DNA of 64,000 nt from Actinomycetes bacterium. GTDB lineage: Bacteria; Actinomycetota; Actinomycetes; Mycobacteriales; Mycobacteriaceae. The stretch spans positions 86,295 through 150,294 of the forward strand of contig JAEYUQ010000016.1 in the NCBI GenBank assembly GCA_023432405.1, read 5' to 3'. A program made the position numbers and the translations under genes. The stretch's first letter is position 1, and the number at the start of each line of letters is the position of its first letter. Positions 1-7,440 of the stretch are shown one piece after another. The notes beneath the pieces are model-generated. The model had not been told where the DNA came from, made no database searches, and was given only the letters and a program-made list of their open reading frames with translations.

Positions 1-58
1 TTCCATTGATAATCCCAATGCAACAAGTACCTGTGCCTGCGGAGACTCCTTCAACTAG
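1..58 (+). CDS. erpA: Iron-sulfur cluster insertion protein, ErpA/HesB family (C-terminal fragment)
   Basis: Only the last 18 codons lie in the window; the gene enters from the left edge in the frame starting at base 2 and stops at TAG 56-58. The visible tail reads SIDNPNATSTCACGDSFN. The CxCGxSF ending is the C-terminal cluster-binding motif of A-type Fe-S carrier proteins (HesB/IscA/ErpA), with cysteines at codons 32-34 and 38-40. In mycobacteria and corynebacteria a HesB-like gene sits close to asnB-ctaC (Rv2204c in M. tuberculosis), which fits. A-type carriers deliver Fe-S clusters to apoproteins. The symbol is inferred from the tail and the synteny only. Confidence 0.75.
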   Translation, partial: SIDNPNATSTCACGDSFN

Positions 59-62
59 AAAT

Positions 63-98
63 AATCCTCACTACCTCGTTGGTGGGGTAGTGAGGATT
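63..98. terminator. Bidirectional terminator hairpin between erpA and asnB
   Basis: A perfect 13-bp inverted repeat (AATCCTCACTACC at 63-75, GGTAGTGAGGATT at 86-98) encloses a 10-nt loop. It lies between the stop codons of two convergent genes. On the minus strand the stem is followed by a T-rich stretch (ATTATTT), so it should stop asnB transcription well. No T-run follows on the plus strand, so termination of the erpA transcript may be weaker. Confidence 0.85.
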
Positions 99-117
99 GC
101 TCAGAATTGCCGGAACA

Positions 118-2040
118 TCACAGCTTGACGGGGTAGGAACGTTTTTCGATCTTCGGATCGATTCGATGCTCAACAAAGATTCCGTGCCAAATCATGAAGG
201 CCAGAACAGTCCACAGACGTCGCGAGTGGTCACTTATTCCATCTCGATGTTCTTTAAGCATCTCTAATACGGCGGTCTTATTGAAAATGTCGTCCGTCAT
301 GGATTCTTGGATGGTGTCCTGAGCCCAACCGTACAGTTCGTCGCCTGCCAGCCAATGACGAATAGGCACGGGGAAACCTAGTTTCCGCCGATGGAGGACG
401 TGCGGTGGGACAATCTTCTCCAGAGCTTTCCTCAAGGCGTACTTTGTAGTGCCGTGAGAAACCTTGAGGTCATAGGGGATTGTTTCAGCAAGATCGAAGA
501 CCTTTTTATCAAGGAATGGCACCCGCAACTCTAGGGAGTTCGCCATATTAATCTTGTCAGCTTTAACCAGAATGTCTCCTCGCAGCCAAGTAAACAGATC
601 CAAGTGCTGCATCCTCGCCACTGGATCCATGTGGAGAGACTTGGCATAGATGGGCGCGGTGACATCCGTATGATCCCACTCAGGTTTCGCCCAGGGGAGC
701 ACACGCTGTAGCTGGTCAAAATTGAAGGATCGAGCATTGCCGTAATAGCGAGTTTCCAGCGGTTGGGTTCCTCGCTCCAACAAGGACTTTCCCTTCACTC
801 CTTCGGGAAGTTTGTGCCCCAAGTACCGGAGTCCTTTGAGAAGGGGATCGGGAACATAGTCAAAGGGTTTAAGGGAAAGCGGTTCCTTATATATTGTGTA
901 GCCGCCGAAGAGCTCGTCTGCTCCTTCCCCTGAGAGCACAACCTTGACGTGTTTTCTGGCTAGCTCAGAGACGAAATAGAGCGGCACCAGCGAGGGATCT
1001 GCCACAGGGTCATCCAAGTACCACATGATCTTGGGAATAGCCTCGGCATACTGCTCCGGAGAAACAATGGTAACTAAGTGCTCCACTCCGATAGCCTCAG
1101 CCGATTCTGCAGCCACATCTACCTCGGAGTAGCCCGCTCGCTCGAAACCCGTGGTAAACGTGAGCAGCTTGGGATTATGGCGTTTGGCCAGTGCAGCAAT
1201 AGCTGTGGAGTCAATTCCGCCCGACAAGAAAGAACCGACTGTCACATCTGCACGCATATGCTTGGCAACGGAATCTTCCAGGACAGATGCGATGGTGTTA
1301 AAAAGATCCTCCTCGTTGTCAGTTGGCACGGGGGTGATGTGAAACTGAGGGTCGAAGTACCGGGTCAGTATGAGTGTCCCACCGGGTTGAATTGTGGCAT
1401 AACATCCCGACTCCAGTCTCCGGATCTGCGAGTGAAGACTCTCCGGCTCGGGCACATACTGAAGCTCCACGTAGTGCTCAATGGCCCTCTGATCAAGCTT
1501 GAGTTCAATGCCCAGGCGTTCTGCAAGATCTAGCACTGACTTCTTTTCAGAGGAGAACACAGTGCCCAGGGGGGTCGTCGCAAAGTAAAGGGGTTTAATC
1601 CCAAAAAAGTCGCGTGCCAAGAAAACGGAGTTCGTCTCTGTATCCCAGATAGCAAAGGCGAACATTCCTCGAAGATGATTAACTACGTCGCTTCCCCAAT
1701 GATGGAAACCCACCACAATAGTCTCGGAATCACCAGAAGTATTAAAGGAATACCCCGCAGCTTTGAGCTCCTGTCGAAGCTCGACGTAGTTGTAGATCTC
1801 ACCATTGAACACCAGCGCATAGCGTTCGGGGTTGTCTGCTGGACCCCACCTCAGTGGTTGATGAGAGTGCTCCAAATCAATAATCGACAGTCGATTGAAA
1901 CCAAAGACAACAGACTCATTGTTCCATGTGCCAGCGTCATCAGGGCCTCGATGGCGCATGGAAAGCAATGCCTTTTCGACGTCGCTCACATAGTCTTCCG
2001 CTGTAGGAGTTGCGCACAGTAACCCCAAGAAGCCGCACAT
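118..2040 (-). CDS. asnB: Glutamine-dependent amidotransferase, asparagine synthase (AsnB/LtsA) family
   Basis: This 640-residue protein has the two classic asparagine synthase B domains. The N-terminal class II glutaminase domain begins MCGF, with Cys2 as nucleophile after Met removal, and runs to about residue 215. The C-terminal synthetase domain carries the pyrophosphate-binding motif SGGIDS at 273-278. The start is supported by GGAGGGATC about 6 nt upstream of the ATG. Divergent placement against ctaC matches Rv2201/Rv2200c in M. tuberculosis and ltsA in C. glutamicum. LtsA-type members are known for wall phenotypes and for amidating meso-diaminopimelate in peptidoglycan. That role is likely here given the wall-related neighbourhood, but ordinary asparagine synthesis cannot be excluded from sequence alone. 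Confidence 0.93.
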   Translation of the reverse strand: MCGFLGLLCATPTAEDYVSDVEKALLSMRHRGPDDAGTWNNESVVFGFNRLSIIDLEHSHQPLRWGPADNPERYALVFNGEIYNYVELRQELKAAGYSFNTSGDSETIVVGFHHWGSDVVNHLRGMFAFAIWDTETNSVFLARDFFGIKPLYFATTPLGTVFSSEKKSVLDLAERLGIELKLDQRAIEHYVELQYVPEPESLHSQIRRLESGCYATIQPGGTLILTRYFDPQFHITPVPTDNEEDLFNTIASVLEDSVAKHMRADVTVGSFLSGGIDSTAIAALAKRHNPKLLTFTTGFERAGYSEVDVAAESAEAIGVEHLVTIVSPEQYAEAIPKIMWYLDDPVADPSLVPLYFVSELARKHVKVVLSGEGADELFGGYTIYKEPLSLKPFDYVPDPLLKGLRYLGHKLPEGVKGKSLLERGTQPLETRYYGNARSFNFDQLQRVLPWAKPEWDHTDVTAPIYAKSLHMDPVARMQHLDLFTWLRGDILVKADKINMANSLELRVPFLDKKVFDLAETIPYDLKVSHGTTKYALRKALEKIVPPHVLHRRKLGFPVPIRHWLAGDELYGWAQDTIQESMTDDIFNKTAVLEMLKEHRDGISDHSRRLWTVLAFMIWHGIFVEHRIDPKIEKRSYPVKL

Positions 2041-2536
2041 AGAGATCCCTCCACTGTTGACAACGAACTAACGCTCAACAATACAACCTCGGTTCCAGAG
2101 TTCCGATTCCTTGGAAGCTGTTCCATAAACGAAGTGCGTAGTGGCCGCAGGAGCCCTATATCCAATGCAGATGGGAGGGGTAGTCGGCAGTTTTGCGTAC
2201 ATACAATCCGAAGAAAATTGCCTTAATGAACTGGGTGTAACTCAAAAGGATGAGAAATGGAGGTAAACCTTTGTTTGATTAAAAGTGAGCTGAATCACAA
2301 AGCTATAAGAGAGCGAAAACTCGCTAACCAGTCACTTTAGAGCCAAGGTGGAAAAAAGCCCTGACAAGGAAGGAACCAGAGGCCAAAATCCCAGAACAAA
2401 GAGCAGGGTGCGGGAGAAAAGATGAGCTACTCTACCTAATGAAGTCAGAACCAGGTGTGGGCAACTGCAGATCTTCTTATGTGGTGCGCCTTTGCCGGGT
2501 ATTGAAAGACAAGTGTGGACAGGAAGGCAGACACAC
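2041..2536. other. Divergent asnB-ctaC intergenic region
   Basis: About 500 bases without a convincing gene. It should hold promoters for both divergent genes. A CRP/GlxR-like site lies at 2284-2299 and a small AGCGA/TCGCT hairpin near 2315. The minus-strand reading frame across its right half is a shadow of ctaC. No clear -35/-10 pair could be assigned by eye. Confidence 0.6.
2284..2299. promoter_or_regulatory. Candidate GlxR (CRP-family) site upstream of ctaC
   Basis: The sequence AGTGA-GCTGAA-TCACA differs by one base from the GlxR/CRP consensus TGTGA-N6-TCACA. GlxR is the cAMP-responsive global regulator of corynebacteria and is known to bind ahead of respiratory genes including ctaCF. 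The site is about 240 bp upstream of the ctaC start. Confidence 0.6.
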
Positions 2537-3619
2537 GTGGAAAAGCGAACCAAGTTTGGTTTCGGGCGCAAGGCCGCATTAGCTGGCATTGTGGCCCTGG
2601 CAGGCATGGCAATGAGCGCTTGCACCGTTACACCTCCGGATGCAATCTTCAACCTCTTGCACATGGGAATGCCCAAGGGTATTACTCCTGAAGCCCATGA
2701 GATTAGCAATATGTATGTTTGGGTGTGGGTGGCCGCATGGACCATCGGCATCATCATGTGGGCTATCTTCTTGACGGCCATCTTTGCTTGGAGCGCCAAG
2801 AAAGCTGAGAAGAAGGGCAAGGGCGAGTTCCCGAAGCAGCTTCAGTACAACATTCCTCTGGAGTTGGTGCTGACAGCTATTCCTATCGTCATCGTCATGG
2901 GATTGTTCCTCTTTACTGTTCAATCTCAGGATCGTGCAACGGCCATGAATAAGGATCCAAAGGTTACCGTGGATGTCACGGCTTTCCAGTGGAACTGGAA
3001 GTTTGGTTATCAGAAGGTTGCTGAAGAGCTTAACGGGGGAGTTGCTTATGACGGTGTAGATTACGTAGCCACCGCTAAGGCTGAGGCTTCTAAGACGAAT
3101 GCCAATAACTACAACCCCATCCACGGGCGTTCTGAGACGGACCAGACCTATCTTCACTTCAACAAGATTGAAACTGTCGGAACAACCGATGAGATTCCCG
3201 TTCTGGTTCTTCCCTCGAACACTGCTATTGAGTTCCAGTTAGCATCTGCGGATGTTTCCCACGCCTTCTGGGTTCCAGAGTTCCTCTTCAAGCGGGATGC
3301 CTACAACCATCCTGAGGATAACCAGCAGAACCGCAGCTTCCAGATTGAGAAGATCGAAAAGGAAGGCGCCTTCGTTGGACGCTGCGCAGAGATGTGCGGT
3401 GTATACCATGCGATGATGAACTTTGAAGTTCGCGTAGTGAGCCCGGAGAAGTTCACCCAGTATCTGAAGTTCCGTCAGGATAACCCCGAGGCCACGAATG
3501 CTGAGGCTCTGAAGTCAATTGGTGAGGCGCCCTACGCAACATCTACTCATCCGTTCGTTTCAGATCGTCTCGGTACCCGTACCGGGGATAACTTCGTAGA
3601 CAACAACCAGGCCGTTTAA
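2537..3619 (+). CDS. ctaC: Cytochrome c oxidase subunit II (aa3 type)
   Basis: Subunit II accepts electrons from the bound cytochrome c of the bc1 complex through its binuclear CuA centre. The GTG at 2537 is chosen as start because AGGAAGG (2521-2527) lies 9 nt upstream; an ATG at 2492 would add 15 residues with no ribosome site. The resulting 360-residue protein opens with a basic, hydrophobic signal ending in the lipobox MSAC (Cys29), so it is a lipoprotein. Two transmembrane segments follow at about 60-85 and 105-130. The cupredoxin domain carries the CuA ligands in SHAFWVPE and CAEMCGVYHAMM. An inserted stretch between CuA strands (about 155-185, rich in Ala, Lys and Asn) is usual in actinobacterial CtaC. 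It is followed 22 bp later by ctaF. Confidence 0.96.
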   Translation: MEKRTKFGFGRKAALAGIVALAGMAMSACTVTPPDAIFNLLHMGMPKGITPEAHEISNMYVWVWVAAWTIGIIMWAIFLTAIFAWSAKKAEKKGKGEFPKQLQYNIPLELVLTAIPIVIVMGLFLFTVQSQDRATAMNKDPKVTVDVTAFQWNWKFGYQKVAEELNGGVAYDGVDYVATAKAEASKTNANNYNPIHGRSETDQTYLHFNKIETVGTTDEIPVLVLPSNTAIEFQLASADVSHAFWVPEFLFKRDAYNHPEDNQQNRSFQIEKIEKEGAFVGRCAEMCGVYHAMMNFEVRVVSPEKFTQYLKFRQDNPEATNAEALKSIGEAPYATSTHPFVSDRLGTRTGDNFVDNNQAV

Positions 3620-3641
3620 GAATTAAGGAAGGATAAGCATC

Positions 3642-4079
3642 ATGAAATCAGCCGCACGGGCAATGTACGCGATATCGATCTTCCTGTTCATCATGACGGT
3701 GATCTACGCGGTTGCTAGCCTCCATGTCAGGGATGGCGGATATAGAGAAGAGCTACATATCGAGGTAGCCGGCATGACCGGGCTTACTCTTGCCTTCCTC
3801 ATGACAATGATGTTGGGTGTGTATCTTCACTTCACGGATAATCGCTCGGATGTCACTCCGGATAACTGGGAAGAAGCTGAAATTGCCGATAACGCTGGCG
3901 TTCTCGGATTCTTCTCTCCAAGCTCTATCTGGCCGTTCACCATGTCCTGCTCGGTGGCTGTGCTTGGATTCGGAATCATCTTCATGTTCTATTGGTTGAT
4001 CATCCTTGGTGCCGTCATGTTGGTATGGTCCACGGTCATGCTCAACATTCAGTACGGAATGCCACGAGAGAAACACTAG
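3642..4079 (+). CDS. ctaF: Cytochrome c oxidase subunit IV, actinobacterial type
   Basis: This 145-residue membrane protein starts at an ATG preceded by AAGGAAGGA. Four hydrophobic segments are visible (roughly residues 7-27, 45-62, 94-112 and 112-132), with a polar loop (residues 65-90) between the second and third. Length, membrane layout and position directly after ctaC match CtaF (Rv2199c-like), the small actinobacteria-specific subunit of the aa3 oxidase. It probably forms an operon with ctaC that ends at the hairpin at 4141. Confidence 0.92.
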   Translation: MKSAARAMYAISIFLFIMTVIYAVASLHVRDGGYREELHIEVAGMTGLTLAFLMTMMLGVYLHFTDNRSDVTPDNWEEAEIADNAGVLGFFSPSSIWPFTMSCSVAVLGFGIIFMFYWLIILGAVMLVWSTVMLNIQYGMPREKH

Positions 4080-4140
4080 GAGTTCTTCGAAAGAGCTGGG
4101 CTCCTCTGCCTGGAGCCGGCAAAGGTAACTACTTTCTAAC

Positions 4141-4173
4141 CCGCAGATTCCCATAGTTGTAGGGAGTCTGCGG
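4141..4173 (+). terminator. Terminator after ctaCF
   Basis: CCGCAGATTCCC (4141-4152) pairs with GGGAGTCTGCGG (4162-4173) through 12 bp including one G-U pair, with a 9-nt loop. It is followed by ATTACTTTATT. This closes the ctaC-ctaF unit and separates it from ctaE. Confidence 0.82.
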
Positions 4174-4681
4174 ATTACTTTATTCTGAAGGGGTTAACGG
4201 TGTACTCGCTTGATACATAGATTGAGGGAAATTGCCGATCCTCATCAACATGATATGAAGTATCGAAGTAAGAAGCTGTGGGGGTCATCATAAGTTCCTG
4301 AACTCTCGAGTTCGGACTTCTTAGTTGCGTGAGCAAGGGTAGGCCGAAAGTTTGAGGATCCGCAACTTTCCACTCTTCCATAATGTGAGTTACATCACAT
4401 TATGGAACTTTCTCTCTTGGCTGAAGAAATCCACAATCACGGGTTCTTTCAACAAGCTCTGAGAGGTATTGAGAGGTTGGCTTCGCCTTGCTGTGCTAAA
4501 TAGTTCGATTAGCTGGGGAAAAGTGGCGTCGTTAATTTTGCTAAAAAGTTCCCAAGCAGTCAGATATTTTTAAGACCAGTGTCATAAGCCTAAGGGAATA
4601 CGCTGGTAGTAGGGGGTATAGTCCGAAAGTTCGAGGGGGTATTTCCTGAAATTTTCAGAGAAAAGGGAGATACTAAGACAC
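4174..4681. other. ctaF-ctaE intergenic region
   Basis: About 500 bases with no gene I would support. A 68-codon minus-strand frame (4175-4381) has no ribosome site and an unfamiliar product. The region holds the large palindrome at 4376-4407 and, nearer ctaE, a -10-like TATAGT at 4617-4622 without a convincing -35. Confidence 0.6.
4376..4407. promoter_or_regulatory. Perfect 32-bp palindrome with embedded GlxR/CRP site upstream of ctaE-qcrCAB
   Basis: Arms TTCCATAATGTGA (4376-4388) and TCACATTATGGAA (4395-4407) are exact reverse complements around the 6-nt centre GTTACA. The core TGTGA-N6-TCACA matches the GlxR/CRP consensus fully. GlxR is known to control ctaE-qcrCAB in C. glutamicum. The symmetry extends 8 bp beyond the core on each side, which is more than a CRP-type site needs. 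Confidence 0.8.
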
Positions 4682-5296
4682 GTGACAAGCGCAGTTTCTA
4701 ACCAAGGTATGGCAGCACCACGGCGTGTTGCGGCACTGAACCGTCCGAATATGGTCAGTGTCGGAACGATCGTGTTCCTGTCTCAGGAATTGATGTTCTT
4801 TGCCGGGCTTTTTGCGATGTGGTTTACCGCAAGGGCAAATGGTCAGCGCGGTGACTGGGCACAGCAGGCAGAGCACCTAACGCTCTGGTATGCGTTCCTC
4901 ATCACCGTCATCCTGGTCTCCTCTTCGGTAACCTCGCAGTTCGGCGTATTCGCAGCTGAAAGGGGTGATTTATTCGGACTTCGGAGATGGTATCTGATTA
5001 CCATTGCTCTGGGGCTCGTGTTCCTTGTCCTTCAGGGGTATGAGTATTTCAATCTCATCCGTGAGGGTATGACCATCCAGCACTCAGTGTTTGGTTCTGT
5101 CTTCTTCATACTGACAGGTTTCCACGCAGCTCACGTTTTGGCGGGTGTTCTTGCCTTCCTCGTGGTGCTGCTTCGTATCCAGAAGTCCAAGTTCACACCG
5201 GCTCAGGCCACGGCAGCAATGGTGACCTCCTATTACTGGCACTTCGTTGACGTGGTGTGGATCGGTCTGTTCTTCGTGGTTTACGTCATCCATTAA
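4682..5296 (+). CDS. ctaE: Cytochrome c oxidase subunit III
   Basis: This 204-residue protein starts at GTG 4682, preceded by AGGGAGA. It has five hydrophobic helices and the characteristic N-terminal stretch RPNMVSVGTIVFLSQELMFF, in which the QELMFF glutamate is typical of subunit III. The C-terminus carries the conserved YYWHFVDVVWIGLF segment. Subunit III supports the stability of the aa3 oxidase. It is the first gene of ctaE-qcrC-qcrA-qcrB, the order used in corynebacteria and mycobacteria, and lies 24 bp before qcrC. No ctaD (subunit I) is present in the window; in C. glutamicum it is encoded elsewhere. Confidence 0.96.
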   Translation: MTSAVSNQGMAAPRRVAALNRPNMVSVGTIVFLSQELMFFAGLFAMWFTARANGQRGDWAQQAEHLTLWYAFLITVILVSSSVTSQFGVFAAERGDLFGLRRWYLITIALGLVFLVLQGYEYFNLIREGMTIQHSVFGSVFFILTGFHAAHVLAGVLAFLVVLLRIQKSKFTPAQATAAMVTSYYWHFVDVVWIGLFFVVYVIH

Positions 5297-5320
5297 GGGA
5301 TAGAAGAGAAGGTAAAGACT

Positions 5321-6217
5321 ATGGAAACCAATCTGAATTCACAGAAGGCGGTGGTAACGGACATGAAGAGTGATACTTCCGCTCAGCGGACTAAGACCTC
5401 CCGGAAAATTCGGCGTACCGCTGGTGGTGCACTGGCGTTAACTATCGGATTGACTGGAGCTGGGGTACTTGCAAATGCACTCACCCCTGATGCACAGGTT
5501 GCTGTGGCTGAAAACGATTCTGCAGCACTTGTTGCGGAGGGTAAAGACATTTACGATACCGCCTGCGTCACGTGTCACGGTGCCAACCTCAGTGGCGTCA
5601 AGGGACGTGGTCCTTCGCTTATTGGCGTCGGAGAAGGCGCAGCATACTTCCAGGTGAATTCCGGACGTATGCCGATGCTCTCTAATGATGCTCAGGCTGA
5701 GCGTAAACACAGCCGGTACAGCGATAATCAGGTTCTGGCTATTGCGGCTTATGTAGCTTCCATGGGTGGCGGGCCTGAGCTTGTTCGTAATGAAGACGGC
5801 TCTGTTGCCATGAAGGAGCTTCGTGGTTCCAACTACAACGGCAAGATTGATCCCGCCGATGTGGCTAGTGGTTCGGAACTCTTCCGTCTGAACTGTGCAT
5901 CATGCCACAATTTCACAGGTCGTGGAGGCGCTCTTTCTTCCGGAAAATATGCGCCTAACTTGGATCCTGCTAGTGAGCAGGAGATCTACCAAGCAATGTT
6001 GAGCGGTCCACAGAATATGCCGAGGTTCTCTGAACGTCAGCTTTCGGCTGACCAGAAGAAGGATATTATCGCCTTCATTAAAGCGGCTCGTGAGACTCCC
6101 ACGCCTGGTGGTTTTAACCTTTATGGACTGGGCCCAGTGGCTGAAGGTACCTTCTTCTGGCTCTTCGGCATCACCGTTGTCATTGCCCTCACGATGTGGA
6201 TTGGATCGCGGTCATGA
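5321..6217 (+). CDS. qcrC: Di-haem cytochrome c subunit of the bc1 complex
   Basis: This 298-residue protein has an N-terminal membrane anchor or signal (about 34-54), two cytochrome c folds and a C-terminal transmembrane helix (about 270-292). Haem motifs CVTCH (Cys82, Cys85, His86) and CASCH (Cys192, Cys195, His196) are intact. In actinobacteria this di-haem subunit replaces a soluble cytochrome c and bridges directly to CtaC in the bc1-aa3 supercomplex. The start ATG follows GAGAAGG. The stop overlaps the next start (ATGA), so qcrC and qcrA are translationally coupled. Confidence 0.97.
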   Translation: METNLNSQKAVVTDMKSDTSAQRTKTSRKIRRTAGGALALTIGLTGAGVLANALTPDAQVAVAENDSAALVAEGKDIYDTACVTCHGANLSGVKGRGPSLIGVGEGAAYFQVNSGRMPMLSNDAQAERKHSRYSDNQVLAIAAYVASMGGGPELVRNEDGSVAMKELRGSNYNGKIDPADVASGSELFRLNCASCHNFTGRGGALSSGKYAPNLDPASEQEIYQAMLSGPQNMPRFSERQLSADQKKDIIAFIKAARETPTPGGFNLYGLGPVAEGTFFWLFGITVVIALTMWIGSRS

Positions 6218-7440
6218 GTAATGAAGTAAAGAGAGAATACTCGGTAGCTGAATTAGACGCTAAGAGTAATGATGATTTGGCTCGTCTGGGTACTGAACTT
6301 GATGATGTCACAGTTGCTTATCGTAAGGAACGTCATCCGATTCCCAATGACCCGTCTGATCGTCGTGCTGCATCCTTAGTGGGCTTCTGGTTAATCCTGG
6401 CTATCGTCATGGCGGCAGCATTCCTCGCTGTCTACCTTTTCTGGCCCTGGAAGTACAAAGGTCTTGGTGATGAGGGCCTCTGGCTCTACACCTTCTACAC
6501 GCCTCTGCTGGGTATAACTGCAGGACTGGCGTTACTCTCCATCGGTTTTGCGATGGTCTGCTACATCAAGCGGATTATGCCCGAAGAGATCGCAGTCCAG
6601 CGTCGCCATGATGGTCCTTCTTCTGAGACGGATCGGAGGACCTTGGTCGCCCTCCTTAACGATTCTTGGGAGACTTCCACACTCGGCCGTCGCGGTGTCT
6701 TGAAGGGGCTTCTCGGTGCCGCAGGTGTTCTTACTGGTTTGGTAGCTGTTATTCCTTTGGCTGGAATGATCAAGAACCCCTGGAAGAAGGGTTCTCTGGG
6801 TATCCAGGGTGACGGTACCCTGTGGACCTCAGGATGGACCCTTCAAGAAAAGGGTACGAAGTTGTACCTTGGTCGTGACACCGGCGTTACCGCTTCTCCT
6901 GAAGAACCAGAGTTTGGCGAAGGTGTGAAGTACACCACGAAGGGCGTATCTCGTCTTGTTCGTATGCGTCCAGAGGATCTTGACGCGGCCTCCATGGAAA
7001 CGGTATTCCCGTTGCCGGCTGAATTGGTCAATGATGGAGACAAGTACAACGCCGAGGCTGATGTTTACGGCGAGCAGCTTGAGTCCATTCATGGGCCGCG
7101 AAATGCCGTCATGTTGATCCGTATGCGGCATTCCGATGCCAGCAAGGTTGTGGAGCGTGAGGGTCAGGAAGACTTCCACTATGGCGATTACTACGCCTAC
7201 TCCAAGATTTGTACGCATATCGGTTGCCCGACCTCCCTGTATGAGGCTCAGACCAACCGTATCTTGTGCCCTTGCCACCAGTCGCAGTTCGATGCTTTGC
7301 GTTACGGTAAGCCTGTCTTCGGGCCTGCTGCCCGCGCATTGCCGCAGCTGCCTATCACGGTGGACGAAGAGGGTTATCTCATCGCTAAAGGCAACTTCAT
7401 TGAGCCTCTTGGCCCGGCATTCTGGGAGCGTAAGTCATAA
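6214..7440 (+). CDS. qcrA: Rieske iron-sulfur subunit of the bc1 complex
   Basis: The start is placed at ATG 6214, which overlaps the qcrC stop; the longer frame from 6196 would add only MDWIAV. The 408-residue product has three transmembrane helices (about 55-75, 90-112 and 165-190), the actinobacterial arrangement. The Rieske domain carries both cluster-binding motifs, CTHIGC and CPCHQS, whose Cys/His pairs hold the 2Fe-2S cluster. Its hinged head moves electrons from quinol at QcrB to QcrC. The stop overlaps the qcrB start (TAATG). Confidence 0.97.
   Translation: MSNEVKREYSVAELDAKSNDDLARLGTELDDVTVAYRKERHPIPNDPSDRRAASLVGFWLILAIVMAAAFLAVYLFWPWKYKGLGDEGLWLYTFYTPLLGITAGLALLSIGFAMVCYIKRIMPEEIAVQRRHDGPSSETDRRTLVALLNDSWETSTLGRRGVLKGLLGAAGVLTGLVAVIPLAGMIKNPWKKGSLGIQGDGTLWTSGWTLQEKGTKLYLGRDTGVTASPEEPEFGEGVKYTTKGVSRLVRMRPEDLDAASMETVFPLPAELVNDGDKYNAEADVYGEQLESIHGPRNAVMLIRMRHSDASKVVEREGQEDFHYGDYYAYSKICTHIGCPTSLYEAQTNRILCPCHQSQFDALRYGKPVFGPAARALPQLPITVDEEGYLIAKGNFIEPLGPAFWERKS

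Noticed and set aside
2332..2820. 162-codon minus-strand frame ahead of and inside ctaC
   Set aside because: Mostly antisense to ctaC, whose product is unmistakable; no supporting start signals.
4175..4381. 68-codon minus-strand frame in the ctaF-ctaE gap
   Set aside because: No ribosome site, unfamiliar sequence, and its start falls inside the regulatory palindrome; probably chance.
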